The translations under genes and the position numbers were made by a program. A DNA stretch of 64,000 nt from Escallonia rubra (taxonomy: Eukaryota > Streptophyta > Magnoliopsida > Escalloniales > Escalloniaceae), in the NCBI GenBank assembly GCA_033065855.1, contig JAVXUO010002361.1, forward strand, positions 232,400 through 296,399. The letters run 5' to 3'. Shown in pieces: positions 23,810 through 35,646 of the stretch. Position 1 is the first letter of the stretch. The number at the start of each line of letters is the position of its first letter. Below the pieces are notes generated by a model that worked only from the letters and a program-made list of their open reading frames with translations, was not told where the DNA came from and searched no databases.

Positions 23810-24867
23810 GGGTTAATGACAAAATTGTCTCTTGAGATTTACACGTATTTGCACTTCACTCTCCGTATTTACAACTTTGGCAATAGTGTTCCTTGACGTT
23901 GACAAAATCATTAAAAACAAACTCAAAAAGTGGATGGCAGTTTAATTTTGGACGTTAAGTCCGCATGTGCGGTGCCGCACATGCCATTTTGACATGGACA
24001 AATCTGTCACTTTCCCTGCCTCATCTCCCCTTTCTCTTTGTTCCTCGGCTTCTTCTCCTTTCTCTTCACACACAGTAGATGTATATATTTGTATCTATCT
24101 CTCTCTAAATATCTACTCACCAATCTCTACTGTTTCAATAATTCCCTATAGCCTGGTTAATTATTTTCTGTTTCTTTATGGTTGAGAAAATTAAATCCTG
24201 TTGACTTGCTTGCTGAAATTGCTAGAAAGATTTTCTGGAAATTCTTTTCTGTTTATGGAAAACCAGAGCTGTGCAAGAGCTCCTACTATGTCATTTTGAC
24301 CCAGCTGAAATTCACTCCTAAGTACTTTCTTTATCCTATATTTTTCTCTCCCACTCTTTCGGCACTTTACTGCCAATCACCATGACTGCCAAAGGAAAAT
24401 CCGTGATCTTAAAGTAGCTGGCTATTGCAATAGGTGACTTTTGTCATATCTAATGTAAGTGAAGATATTTATGTTTAGTCAGCTCTTCAATCAGTAAATA
24501 CAATCTTTGTTAATGCCATATATCACCCACCTCCATAAGCTCCAGCGATGTAAACCCTATGGTTTCTTCCTCTTATATTATCTATGGAAATCATAGATCA
24601 AAATAACAGAACTCTAGTTTGTATGTCAATGAAAGGAAATGGAACTCTGGCGGTGGTGGTTGCTGTTACTTGATCTTAGATTTGGCTTGGATTGGTTGAA
24701 GATTACGTGGCGAACGGATGCCTTATGCTTGGGATTTTGCCTGGAGTTAGTCTTGGTATCGAAAGGAAGAGCAAGAAGAGGAAGCTGTTGGGGGTATGGG
24801 TCCGTCGCGGAGAAGATGGCAAGGATAGAGAAAAAGAATCATCCCCGCAATTTACCTCACAGTCCTC

Positions 24868-24908
<41 letters not shown>

Positions 24909-25214
24909 GAAGCAGCAGCAGAGGAACATAGCGAGAAAGGGAAATGGGGTCACAGGAAATGACAGATTTACCCATGCAAAGTGCACATGCGGGCTTAACG
25001 TTCAAAATTGAACGGTCATCCACTTTTGGAGCTGTTTGCAATGATTTTGTCAATCTCAACATGCGGGCTTAACGTTCAAAATTGAACGGTCATCCAATTT
25101 TGGAGCTGTTTGCAATGATTTTGTCAATCTCAAGAAACACTATTGCCAAAGTTGTAAATACGGGGAGCAAAGTGCAAATACGTGTAAACCTCCAGACAAT
25201 TTTGTCATTAACCC
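23810..25214. mobile_element. Mutator-like element with duplicated subterminal block
   Basis: The ends are GGGTTAATGACAAAATTGTC and its complement, with matching TIRs of about 85 bp that include TTTACACGTATTTGCACTT and GTATTTACAACTTTGGCAAT. The flanks TAATAAGTT (23801-23809) and TAATGAGAT (25215-25223) are a 9-bp duplication with two differences. Unit II around 40409 lacks the element. Near the right end a 74-bp block (GCGGGCTTAACGTTCAAAAT) is tandemly duplicated at 24985-25058 and 25059-25132. The interior (about 24000-24950) could be captured host sequence, but I recognise no family. A (GA)n tract lies at 24870-24905. Confidence 0.85.
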
Positions 25215-25243
25215 TAATGAGATTGATCAAGAAATATGACCCC

Positions 25244-25640
25244 TTAAGTTTTGAAAATTTTCATGCCAAGAAGAATAGTTGCTTCACCAAAATATTTCAT
25301 TTTAAAGTAGTTTTGAGAACCTCTTTGATGTCTTCCCTGGAGCTCTTCAGCTGGTCGGAATCGTAGGCGAAACCTTTTGGAGAAGCCGCCGTGCTCTAAT
25401 CTCCAGTGGAGGACACATGGACCGTCAATCTTTCCTGCTAAATGGCGATCGAAAACCACCGCAGATTTAAGTTGTATTGCAAGAAGTACTTATATGAGAC
25501 CAATTTGTTTGTTAGAGCAGAGTTCTCGCGGTAGAGATTGGCCCGGGTTGGTTTCAGTAAATCCTCGGGACAGCTATGTTGAAGAGGTATGGCAGTGCGA
25601 AGAAGATGGTCGTGGGGAATGTATTCTTTGAGTCATTTAC
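25244..25640 (-). pseudogene. Ty1/copia reverse-transcriptase fragment, copy 2
   Basis: The minus strand encodes FGEATILLGMKIFKT near 25260-25305, a copia reverse-transcriptase phrase (compare the family pattern LGEADVILGIKI.RT). It is joined to the repeat also found at 17795 and 40500. The fragment is about 20-25 residues and frameshifted, a decayed retroelement carried within the SPH duplication unit. Confidence 0.55.
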
Positions 25641-26029
25641 GAGAAACAAGCTGCGCAGTTTCATTGCCTGAAACAAGTCTACGAACATCTCAGTGATAGG
25701 TGTGAAGTCGAAAGGGTTTGAAGGATACACAGACATAAAGGAAAAGGGGGGAAGGGGGATAAAGATGACCTAATAATCTACCTGTTGCCATTGCCATTGG
25801 CGATTGGCCGCGGCACATCTCTACCTTTTTCTTTGTCCTTCTCTTGGGAAACCAAGCCATCGTCATACGCCCTAGTTGCATGCACGCGAGGGAGTGCATG
25901 CAAGAGGAGCAAAGTTGACAGATTCTGTATAATGTTATTGTAATGCTGTCAAGTATTTTTTTTCCTGAATTAACCATTTCTGTTGCTAGGAAGAACAAGC
26001 TTTACCGAAATAGGATGAGTTGGTATTAG

Positions 26030-26700
26030 GAAACTATCATGATGAGGCCATGGCTATGCAAATTTATAGAAAACCATGTCTCTGTTATGCTGAAGACTTG
26101 AAGCAAAGTTAGGAAAGAAGAGCATGTGGACTGTTTTGCTCTGCCAAGGGTGGACACAGTGTGAGCAGGGGAGCAACGATAATAGCCTTCCAAGAATGCG
26201 CATTTGTGGTCTGATCGATAGGTGCAAGAGGGCAAAGAATTGGCAGACAAACCTAACTTCCTTATGCTCTTTTTTATAAGGGTTACAGATTTTCAGAAGC
26301 ACAAGACTGCTACTTCATAATTAAAACAATAGAAAAAATAAATGAAAGCAAATTTGAAAAGTCAAAATTAAATTCTTCTCTATCTTGTTCTTCAACCTTT
26401 TTAGTAATGTTTGACCCATTTGAGTTCGATTGTGGTGTCAGTTATTCCAGTTAAATGAATCACCTCGCTCGTAGCAACAGGCCCCATGGGTGGAGTGCCT
26501 ACTTTAGGCTTTGCAGGGATAATATAGAGGGGGATTGAAACCTTGTCGATCGTGTAGCCTAGGCTCGAGTGACCTCTCAAGGAAGAAAAAGAAACTAAAG
26601 GTAAAACCTTTTGACGAAAGAACAAGAATAAATTTCCTATATGGACCAGCTGAACCCATTATTGACCCGATATTCGCGTCCCCCTTAATATTTTTATGTG
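26030..26700. repeat. SPH B upstream repeat, shared with A and D
   Basis: Parts match 20575-20840 (GCATGTGGACT, CTGCCAAGGGTGGACACAG, AAAGAATTGGCAGACAAACC). Others match 40795-41050 (GTGGTGTCAG, GGTGGA.TGCCTAC, GGCTCGAG). The minus-strand reading at 26401-26600 (KPKVGTPPMGPVATSEVIHL) looks protein-like but I could not assign it. The same text in the 40.8-kb copy is broken. Confidence 0.5.
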
Positions 26701-26953
26701 TTCTTTTTCCTCTCTTTTCCTATTTAGATAATCCAACGATGGATTACATGAGTTTCTAGATTATCCACAGAGTGTTAATTGCAATCTTATTACGAGTAAC
26801 CAAGCAAATGATACAAAACTCTTTATGCAGATTCTGAGAATTCTAAACAAGATCACCAAGGAGAAATATATAAGCATAATGGCTCGCTTACTTCCTACTA
26901 TGCATTACTCTGGAAAAAAAAAAAAAACTTACGCCATATATATGCTTTGTGCC

Positions 26954-27064
26954 ATGAGAAGCCTATCCTTCTTTCTTGTCTTAGCATATTGCCTTGCTTC
27001 AGTTGCTTGTATAACAGATGCTGTGAGGGATGAGGTTCATATTATTGACCTACTTTTAATTTAG
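26954..27064 (+). pseudogene. S-protein homolog, copy B, truncated
   Basis: The reading starts MRSLSFFLVLAYCLASVACI and continues DAVRDEVHIIDLLLI to a stop at 27062-27064, 36 residues in all. It equals the signal peptide and first strand of the SPH domain of copies A and C. Homology ends at GACCTACT. From about 27179 the sequence matches the 3' flank of the opposite-strand copy E. The remainder of the gene was therefore deleted by a rearrangement between neighbouring SPH genes. Three residues (SVA) are inserted in the signal peptide relative to A. The upstream ATG CAT TAC frame, which is out of frame in A, is here in frame with the gene. Confidence 0.85.
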
Positions 27065-27178
27065 TAGTGTAATGTAAAATGAGACGAGACTCTTTCTTGA
27101 ACTATATCATAAACAGATCTCCCCCTCCACGCAAATCACAAGTTTTTCTCCATTCCTCTCGTATATCGTCGTATCTGC

Positions 27179-27595
27179 GAGCGAAGCACCTTTTTTTCCC
27201 AGCGATGCAAGGTTTAATCATTTCTTTCCCCCCATCTATAGTATCAAAGAGAAAAACCAAAGATAAAACACAGATTGCAAATATTGCTCTTAGCCTCGTC
27301 TTGCATGTGACCAAACATTTGTAGCATACCCATACAGGTCAATTCTTAATCTCTTTGGATTGAGTTTTTCCAAATTTAAGCGAGGTTGAGCAATTCAAAG
27401 ATGCATAGAAGAACTTTAACATATATTTTCTTTGAAACTTTGCTTATTACAGTTAATGGAAAAGAACGATGTTCATACATAAGCCGGTAAGGAAGGGATT
27501 CGGAAGTGGCCAACCAAATGTAATGCACGATATATTTCCATGAGCAGTGGGAGGAAATCCCTCACCAGTTGTTCACTTTGACGCGTTGCAAATGT
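27179..27595 (-). pseudogene. Remnant of SPH E counterpart: 3' flank and last codons
   Basis: This aligns with 47529-47940: GCGAAGCACC, CCAGCGATGCAAGG, GTCTTGCATGTGACCAAACA, TTTCTTTGAAACTTTGCTTA and GGAAATCCCTCACCAG. The last bases correspond on the minus strand to the final codons of SPH E. Everything 5' of that is missing. It is the unit I equivalent of the 47.5-48.3-kb locus. Confidence 0.8.
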
Positions 27596-27875
27596 TGGAG
27601 TAAAAGTGCATAATGTAAGAAGAAAAACGAAATTATGGCTTGAGTCGCGTATAAAGACACTGTCTTTAAGGCGGTATTTGCCCCTACTCGTTCCAAGTTT
27701 GCTACCGGGTTAATGGCAAATGATTACTCAAACCAATAATCCGCCACCACCCTCCATCCTCCATATCGCCCTCATCCATCTCCATACCCCAGGCCACATA
27801 TCAATGGGTACCTGAACGAAAATAGAGGTCGCGCCGGTCACTGGCGTAACGCCAAGGTGACGACACAGTGAGGAC

Positions 27876-28379
27876 CAGGGGCGGAGCCACCCCATGACCA
27901 AGGGGGGCCATGGCACCTCCCAAAATTTTGAAAAAATCCTTTTCAATTTTCAAATAATGGATAATCGTATTTAAAATATTTATGAAAATACTATTATATT
28001 ATAAAATTAATGTATTAGGATTTTATTTTATAGTGTTTTTGAGTTTTTGTGCCACCAACCGTCACAATCTTTGTTTTTCTCGTTCCCGTACTCCATCTTC
28101 ATTCTTCAAAATTCCAAATTTAAATTTTCATATTACAAGGAAACACGAAATGATCAGGTTAGTTCTTTTTTTTATTCTAAATTCTTATAGTATGTTAACA
28201 TATATTCAATACAATTAGTAATTGTTGTTGACTAACCTTAACAATTTAAATAAATCACCATGAATAGTGAAATTATATTATTAGTAGTCAAATTGTGCAA
28301 TATATATTTTTTTATGTTAGCGATCATTTTTTATGACCTTTTTGGTCCCCCCAAATTGCATTTTCTGGATTCGCCGCTG
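27876..28379. mobile_element. Non-autonomous hAT element, 504 bp
   Basis: The termini are CAGGGGCGGAGCCACC and ...GATTCGCCGCTG. A perfect 8-bp duplication GTGAGGAC flanks it at 27868-27875 and 28380-28387. It is AT-rich and non-coding, of the same terminal type as 11778-13184. Confidence 0.92.
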
Positions 28380-29023
28380 GTGAGGACAATCTGAGACCAC
28401 TATTGCCGGCAAAGAGAAGACCACGGCACGGTCAGATCCGTGAACCAGCAGCCAAGGTCACGGTGTAGACCAGCAGAACCTGCCACCGCCCTCTGCCTTG
28501 ACACCGACGGCTTCTCCGCTGGCGAAGCCGCGACTATATCTATGACATCTTGACGCAGAGAAAGAAGAGAGCTTGAAGATTACTTCATCAATGAGTTTCG
28601 ACACAAGATTGCAGGAGACAAATATGTTGCGACCTTGAATTTGTGGTGGTTCAGTTGGTGACAAATGGCTCCTTGACGCGCTCTGTTGTAAAAGCAGATG
28701 CGCGGATGTAACTTCCGATGCTAATAATTATGGTTTGTGTGGGATTAGCTGCCTATTCACTTGGCAATGTTCTCATGGTTTATGCATTAATATGAATGTC
28801 AACCCATTTCACTGCGGCATTTGCGACCACAAATGCCCATGTATGAGCTATTGAGTCTATGGGATGTGCGGATACATGCAACCGATATTGCGTCTATGGT
28901 TCAGTTGGTTTCATAAATAAATCGGTGTTGGTGGGGTTTTATGGTAAAGGACGAAAGAAAGAAAAATTGAGTTGTGTGTGCGTATGGGTTGTATGAAACA
29001 GTGGGGTGGGGGTGGGGTGTGTG

Positions 29024-29027
29024 ATAC

Positions 29028-29093
<66 letters not shown>
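29024..29093. repeat. Compound microsatellite (TG)n(TA)n(GA)n
   Basis: Three consecutive dinucleotide runs (GT, then TA, then GA) total about 70 bp. Confidence 0.95.
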
Positions 29094-29659
29094 AATAGTG
29101 AGAGAAAAAAAGAAAGTGCCCACGTGGACAGACTTTATGTCCTTTTTTTTACAGTGACAATCCTACCTTTTGGACTTTTTAACGGCATCCGTGATCCATA
29201 AATCGATATACTAATTTGGGAATTTTTTCAAACCTAGGTATTTCTTAGGCAAATTTTCAAAGTTGGGTACTAACGCCGTACTAGAGATAAAGTTAAGGCC
29301 ACATGTTTGGAATTAGCCGTAAGTTCTAATTTGTAATTAACTACGTTGCACATTTGATATATGCATATGTATGGCAACAAAATGAGTAAGAAAATCAGCA
29401 TACTTTATGAATTGTGCTTTTAGAATGATCAAAACTTTGAAATGTAAATAAAATTGGGTTATACACCTGACATGAGGTTCCATTGTGTTCGCTTACTATT
29501 AGGATCATTTTGGTATGCCGGTTAGAAGACTAATAATAGCTCTAAAACTTTCTTTTATTGAGATTAGCATCCCAACAAAGATGTAAGGTTATCGAGAGTT
29601 GATAGTTTCACAAGTTAATTAAGTAATATGAAATGAACATCATATTGCAAAGCAAAAAT

Positions 29660-30885
29660 TAAGGATGTAGGGGTAATTTACTATTTTGTGCTTGTGCAAG
29701 TTATTTTAGCATAGATGTGTTGTTTGTGGTCCTATTATTTGGTTATATTTTTTGAATTGACGCTATGTGACGTAGTGTGGGTTTCTTGCTAATTACATGC
29801 AAGTGGTTTTTGAGTTACTAATTTTGGTAGCTTGACGAGGATTTCTATAGTTATAAAGGCAATTGCTTTGACTTCTTAACATCGAATCAAGGCGCTTTTG
29901 TGTGATAGTTCGTATGTATTCAGTTTTGTATCAAATATTTTTTATTTGTGCCAATTTTCCTAGACTTCACCTTTGCGCTAATGGGCTCATTTGAAATGTT
30001 GAAAATGATGTGAAAGTTTTTACGACCACTTAAAAATAGTTTATAACGGTTGTATTTTAAGGGGACACTTTTTTTTTTTGGTTAACATATTTAGGAAAAA
30101 AAGAATGAATTAAAGTTGGTTTTGTTTTGATAGTTGTACTTATAAAATATGTAATATATCACAAAATAATATAACTTTAATGTTTGCTAATGTCAAGTAT
30201 AATACGAACAACGTGATTTAAAAAGTATTACGTTTCAGATGAAGAGATAAACATTTTCTAAATATGATGAGCGTACGTCTCTTACTTGCATTGGATGTTT
30301 TATTGAGCTACCACTTTCATCTAACTCTTTGTTATATAGATGTCAAATGGAGAAAAGCAAAGGAAAAATATAATGAACTTTTGCTAGATATTTTTGTGTG
30401 TATGAAATGGATTCAGAATTTAAAATATTAGTTTGATACAATTTTGGAAATAAATTGAATAGTTTTCAAAAGGTTTGTGCTAAAATAAATAAGAACATAA
30501 TACTAAGATATGGTGATAGCATGTTATGACCTTTTCAGAACATAACATTTAGTGGCAATAACAATGATGCCTTTACTTGTAAATTATTATGTTTGTCTGC
30601 AGTTACATCTTGAAAAATATCTTCACTTAATCTTTTCTAATTTTGGACACATGGCTTTGGTTTAAAAAAGAAAAAGGACTTTTTGAGATTTTACACAGAG
30701 AGTTATAGTTTGGTAAAGCACCTAAAATCACTTTATGGAGTTCTCTTTAAAGAGAGGAAAATATTCATGAGATTACCGGCTTTTGTAAAACAAGTAACTT
30801 GAAGCTGATTTTACTTTGCTAAGTGTGTCTATAAAATAAATGTTGTTTGATAAACTTGTTTTAAAAAAAATAGAAATCCTTATTT
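29660..30885. repeat. Unit II of the segmental duplication: start
   Basis: This is the counterpart of 7430-7472 plus 8602-9874 plus 13787-13890. It reads straight through the sites occupied in unit I by the Pack-MULE (about 29700) and by the 9884-13777 MULE (about 30785). It is non-coding and AT-rich. Confidence 0.85.
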
Positions 30886-31859
30886 CAATGTTTCGAACCT
30901 ATCTTGGTTGCACCCATAGGCTCACTGGGGATCCCGTTTTGCACAACACGTAACCAGCAAAAATGCACACGCTCAAGGCACGTGCATTTTTTTGCCTTCT
31001 TACGATTTTTGACGCTAAGATTCATTTTTGGATGACTCACGAAACGTGCTCGTCATGCTTCGGCCATCCAACTCCTTTTATTCGCTAAAAAAATTGCACG
31101 TCAGCGCGCCTTGGCACTTGCCCAAGAAGGTTGGCCTCGGCCTTCTCTTGGGGGTTGACCTTGAAAACCCTTCAAGGGGGGCCTTCCCCTTGGGGTTAGC
31201 CTTGGCATTCCCTTAGGGGTTGGCCTGGGCCTTCCCTTAGGGTTGGCCTTGGCCTCCCCCTAAGGGTTGGCTTGCCTTCCCCCAATGCTTGCTCTCAACC
31301 TTAACCTTGCATCGTCTGTCGCCTATGGCCGCGCCTCGACTCTGCAGGGCTTGTCGCCCGTGGTAGCCCACCGTCTCTGCGACGCCACCCGTCGCCCACG
31401 GGTTGACTCCACGGCGCCCATAGCACGTGGTCGCGCGTCGTCTCTGTGATGCTCGCCATCGCCCGCGGTCACGTGCCGATCCCGCAGTGCCCGTCGCCCA
31501 CAGTCGTACTCAATCTCCGCGGCGTTCTCGTTGCCCGTGGCCGTGCCCTGTCTCCGCGGCGCCTTCCATCGCCTGTGGTCGTGCCCAATCTCCATGATAC
31601 CAGTCGCCTGCGGTCAGTGTCGTCTCCGCGGCGCCCTCTGTCGCCCGCGCATTAACTTCGCGACACCCGTCGCCCGCAATCAGGCACTGTCTCCGTGTCG
31701 ACTCTGTGGCACGTTGCCCGCGGTCGCATGGCATCTCAGCAATGCCTGCCGTTGCCCGTGCGTCAACTCTGTGGTGCCCGTCACCTACTACCGTGCAACT
31801 ATCTCTGCGACGCCCATCATTGCCCCCATGCGCCAGACGTGATCCATGACAGGTGCCCC

Positions 31860-32640
31860 TAGCACCAAGTATTATCTCGCGACAGTCGTCGCCTGCACCC
31901 ATGCTCCACTTTCATGACAGGTGCCCCCTTGCACCAAGTATTATTTCGCAATAGTCATCGTCACCATACACCAAGTATGGTCTTGTGACATTTGTCGTCC
32001 CTGGCACCAAGTATTATCTCGCGACAATTTTTGCCTACACACATGCGCCCTTTTCATGACAGGTGCCCCTGGCACCAAGCATTATCTCGTGACAGTCGTC
32101 ACCTGTGCCCATGAAACACTTTCATGATAGGTGCCCCTTGCACCAAGTATTATCTCGCGATAGTCGTCACCCCCATGCACTAGGCATGATCTCGCGATAG
32201 TCGTCACCCATGGCACCAGGTATTATCTCGCGACAGTCGTTGCCCCCATGCGTCAACTATGATCTGGCGACAGTCATCTCCCCTGGCACCTATTATCTCG
32301 TGACAGCCATTGCTCGCGCCCATGCTCCACTTCCATGACATGTGCCCTTGGCACCAAGTATTATCTCGCGACAGTCATCGCCTTTGGGACCAGATATTAT
32401 CTCGTGACAACCGTCGCCCACGCCCATGCACCACTTCCATGACATGTGCCCCCGGCACCAAGTATTATCTTGCGATAGCAGTCGGTTGTGCCCACACACC
32501 ACTTTCATCACATGTGCCCCTGACACTAGGTATTATCTCGCTACAGTCGTCGCCCGTGCCCACGTGCCACTTTCATCACATGTGCCTTTGGCACCAGGTA
32601 TTATCTCGCGATAGTTGTTGCTTGCGCTCACGCACCACTT
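31860..32640 (+). repeat. Degenerate minisatellite, 60-75-bp units
   Basis: More than ten diverged copies of a unit with CACCAAGTATTATCTCGCGA, CAGTCGTCGCCC, then CACTTTCATGACA and GTGCCCCTGG. A related shorter-period array (TCGCCCGTGGTCG, GTCTCCGCGGCGCC) lies at 31320-31800. Remnants (GCCACAATCATGTC) continue after the hAT insertion at 33725-33820. Confidence 0.85.
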
Positions 32641-32646
32641 CCATGC

Positions 32647-33724
32647 ATGGGCAGAACTACATGGGAATTGGGGGGGCTAGTGCACCCCCTGAACATTTGA
32701 TTTTTTTTTTAGGAATTGTAACTTTTCGGCCAGTCCCCACCTCTCAGCTCTATCTCCCCGTCCCCCGAGTCCTGAGACCTCGTCCTCTCTCACCAGTCAC
32801 CTCTCTCTCTCTCTCTCTCTCTGTGACTGGTGAGGCGGTGATTCACTCTGACCGACAACCGTGACGGACTGATGGCCACGGGTACCGAGATGCCGTGATC
32901 GGTGAAGCAGTGACCAGATTTGGAATGACGGAGATGAGTTAGACGACCTCATCGCGTACTACCGAGATGCCGCGACAGGGAGGACTGACCGACGGCAAAG
33001 GCGACGGTGACTGACTGACTGAGGACCTAACCGGCTAACCACTGTTCTGGTGACCAGTGCTCCATTGCTCCCTGACCCTGAGGCTACTGCTTCTTTGCTC
33101 TCTGCTCAGTTTGCTGAGGTGAGCTGCTTCTTTAACCTTAAGTTCTTAAATTTTAGTTTACTTTCAATGATTACAGATATTTTAAAAATATGTTTGGTTA
33201 ATTTGCTTGCTAATTCTTAATTGGTTGTTGGAAGAGTATGCCTTCATTATATTGCAAAAATTATTGGTGATTTGGTGGAAGTTGGAACACCTTAATTATT
33301 TGGTTAATTTGCTTTGCTAATTACTTTATTAATTCATAAATTATTGCATAGATAGTTTATAATTGTGTTGGAATGTGACGTTGAGCTTGAGATTGTTTGG
33401 CTATTTAATTTTAAAATTGGGAGGTTAAAAATGTCTTCAAAACTATTGAGAATGAGGCTATTATCAAGCGCTACCAATCTTTGGGGTCTCGTCGAGTAGT
33501 AATTTAGTTTGTAAACACTTGAATATCTAATTTGTATTTGCTCTTTTTTTTTTGTTGAACTTGTTCTGTCAAGAGTCTTTAATGGCTATCGTGAAACTTA
33601 ATAATACATTTTGTATGCTTTTTTAGTGCATTTTGTTTTTCTCTATTATTTTACTAATAAATTTTTTTGGTGAATTCGATATAATTTTTGCACCCCCTAA
33701 AAAATTTTTTGGTTTCGCCCATGC
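32647..33724. mobile_element. hAT-like non-autonomous element inside the minisatellite
   Basis: The left end CATGGGCAGAACTACATGGG with a G-run and GTGCACCCCCTGA resembles the left end of the element at 11778. The right end TTTTTTGGTTTCGCCCATG resembles TTTCTGGTTCCGCCCCTG. The 8-bp target duplication cannot be fixed because the flanks are themselves repeats. No transposase is present. Confidence 0.65.
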
Positions 33725-34443
33725 GCCACAATCATGTCTCGTGCCATTGGCACCGCGCCCATGCGCCACAATCATGTCTTGTGCCGTTAGCACCGCTCCC
33801 GTGCGCCACAATCATGTTACATGCTCGCAGACACTACACTCATTCACCATACCATGAACTCCCGTCACCATGGGTGTGGAACATGCTTCGACCCATTCTC
33901 CGGAGTGTACAACATTCCGAGGGGTTCCGCTCGCAATGCTCTGGCATGAGGACCCTTTGCAGCGGGATAGGCTCGCTACCACGGAAGCGATCTCCACCTG
34001 GGGAAACTTGCATGACACTAGGCACGTCTTAGCTGTGACCACGTTCACTCACGTTACTGATGATTGTTGGCACCCCTAGGAGAATGACCCCCGGGTCACA
34101 TCGAGACAAGGGCAGGTTTTTGGAAGGCATCACGCCTAGTCCGCCTGACAGTTGGGCACATGGACTCTTCCTCACCACTGTCAGGTTCTCTTCGCGTCTC
34201 TTGATGCACCCCCATGGGATTCAATAAGGGCTTGGACCTGTGGCCAGGGGAACAATCTTACTCTGATCATGCCGACACTTTATGGTCAGTCATCTTAGAC
34301 AAGTAGAGCGACGCTGTGCGGGACAAACATTGCAAATATGGGAATCGACAGTCCAAAGGAGCACCGACATTTGTAGACCCCCGATGACGTGTCACTCCCA
34401 AGGGATGACATGTGTCAGCTGATGACACATGCATACTTTTGCC

Positions 34444-34451
34444 TATAAATA
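34444..34451 (+). promoter_or_regulatory. TATA box of an LTR-like promoter
   Basis: TATAAATA occurs in GCCTATAAATAGAGGC, about 30 bp before a T-rich leader. This is typical of a plant retroelement LTR or gene promoter. No downstream gene was found. Confidence 0.45.
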
Positions 34452-34770
34452 GAGGCTTTGGACTTCATTTTAAGGATTTTTTTTCATTCTCCCAAAATCA
34501 CTTTCTCATTCTAGAATCCAAAGCTTTTGAATTCTAGAGAGAGAAACATAACTCGACCGTGACATTGGATCTTAGCTTGGACTGTCGACTGTTGGTCTTG
34601 TTCGTCTCCGCCCTCGTCTCCACAACACTGCCACTCCTCACGGCCTGTCTGGGAAGCCTTGCTCTCTGGCCTTACTCCACCCTCACTGCATCTCACTTTG
34701 TACATTTGGCAGCTGACGCATACTGTATCTTTTGTGGCACCTCCAGGTAACTACGAACCCACTTCCTTGG

Positions 34771-35630
34771 CATCAAAGGTTAAAAATTTTCTCTTCTTAA
34801 ACTGTAAAGTCTACGAACACTAGTATAATTTGTATCATGTCATAAAAACCTCTTAGTCGAATTTTATATTGATCTAAGGAAAAGTAAACAAATAGAATGC
34901 TTGAATTTCCAACCAAAAAATTTTAAATTAAAAAATTGCAAAGTGTTGCCAAAGTCTAGTGATTGAAATTATAGTTTGGTATCGATGTTAAATCATGATA
35001 ACCGAGGTCTTTGATTTTGATTATCTTTGACTATTTGATATTTTCATAGTTGTAGCATTTATATATATTTCAAATGACATTTAAGTTTTGATTTCTAAAA
35101 TATGAGGTACGTTGAATTTTTTTATATTTTAAGTCTTGGATACAAAAAAATATCGCATTTGAAACTATGTTTGTATGTGGGTTTTATCTAGCTTGGTCAA
35201 AGCTTGAGAATTGAAATTTAATTGCTTGGAACTTATTAGAGGAATTTTATTAAGTTGCTATTTATGTGAGATTTTGTTATACGAAGCAAGATGAATATTG
35301 AGAAGAATGTGGCTCCTAGTAGGTGAAAGACTACTGGTTACAATATGTCAAAGACTAGTTCCTAGTAGTAGACTACTGATCAAAATGTTTGATTCATAGT
35401 AGTGAGACTATTGACTAGTATTATCTTTGATGCTAAGCAAATTGGATGTTACCACTGAAACTTGATTTACTTGATGAGGTCAGTAATGTTGCGTCGATGT
35501 GCACTATTGGGTCCTCAAGAGTTTGCAGACTTGTGATACTTCACCGATGAAAAGAAAATAAGTTACAGAAGCTAGATCCTTTTTCACCTGAGGCAGATGG
35601 GGTGAGCCCACAAAGAGTCACCAGCGGCGG
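34771..35630. repeat. Unit II counterpart of 14280-14384 and 15373-16360
   Basis: Colinear with unit I: GATCTAAGGAAAAG, CATTTAAGTTTTGATTTCTA, GGTTTTATCTAGCT and CTAGTATTATCTTTGATGCT. It lacks the 14385-15363 element and the second copy of the 15.8-kb tandem duplication. At about 35613-35646 it jumps to sequence matching 20833, so 16.37-20.83 kb is missing from this unit. Confidence 0.8.
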
Positions 35631-35646
35631 TAACCCGTCCCCGTTA

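Larger units (their letters stand above)
27596..29659. other. Spacer between the two duplication units
   Basis: This stretch is unique in the window apart from a hAT element (27876-28379) and a compound microsatellite (29024-29093). The sequence 27720-27870 and 28388-28660 is GC-richer than its surroundings, but no frame I can assign survives. Confidence 0.4.
30890..34770. mobile_element. Large repeat-rich insertion, possibly a degraded LTR retroelement
   Basis: This interrupts unit II relative to unit I and replaces about 430 bp. It is markedly GC-richer than the neighbourhood. It contains degenerate minisatellites (31300-32640), a hAT-like insertion (32647-33724), resumed minisatellite (33725-33830), and a promoter-like end with TATAAATA at 34444-34451 followed by a leader-like stretch. 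The last part would fit a long terminal repeat. I could not find a paired LTR, a target duplication or any gag-pol reading frame. ORFs within are compositional. Confidence 0.45.

Noticed and set aside
26401..26625. Minus-strand protein-like text (PAKPKVGTPPMGPVATSEVI)
   Set aside because: Tempting, but the homologous stretch at 40.8 kb is broken and I cannot name a family. Kept only as part of a repeat.
31323..32864. Several ORFs of 90-184 codons
   Set aside because: They fall in GC-rich degenerate minisatellite; different frames are open in different places and no domain is present.
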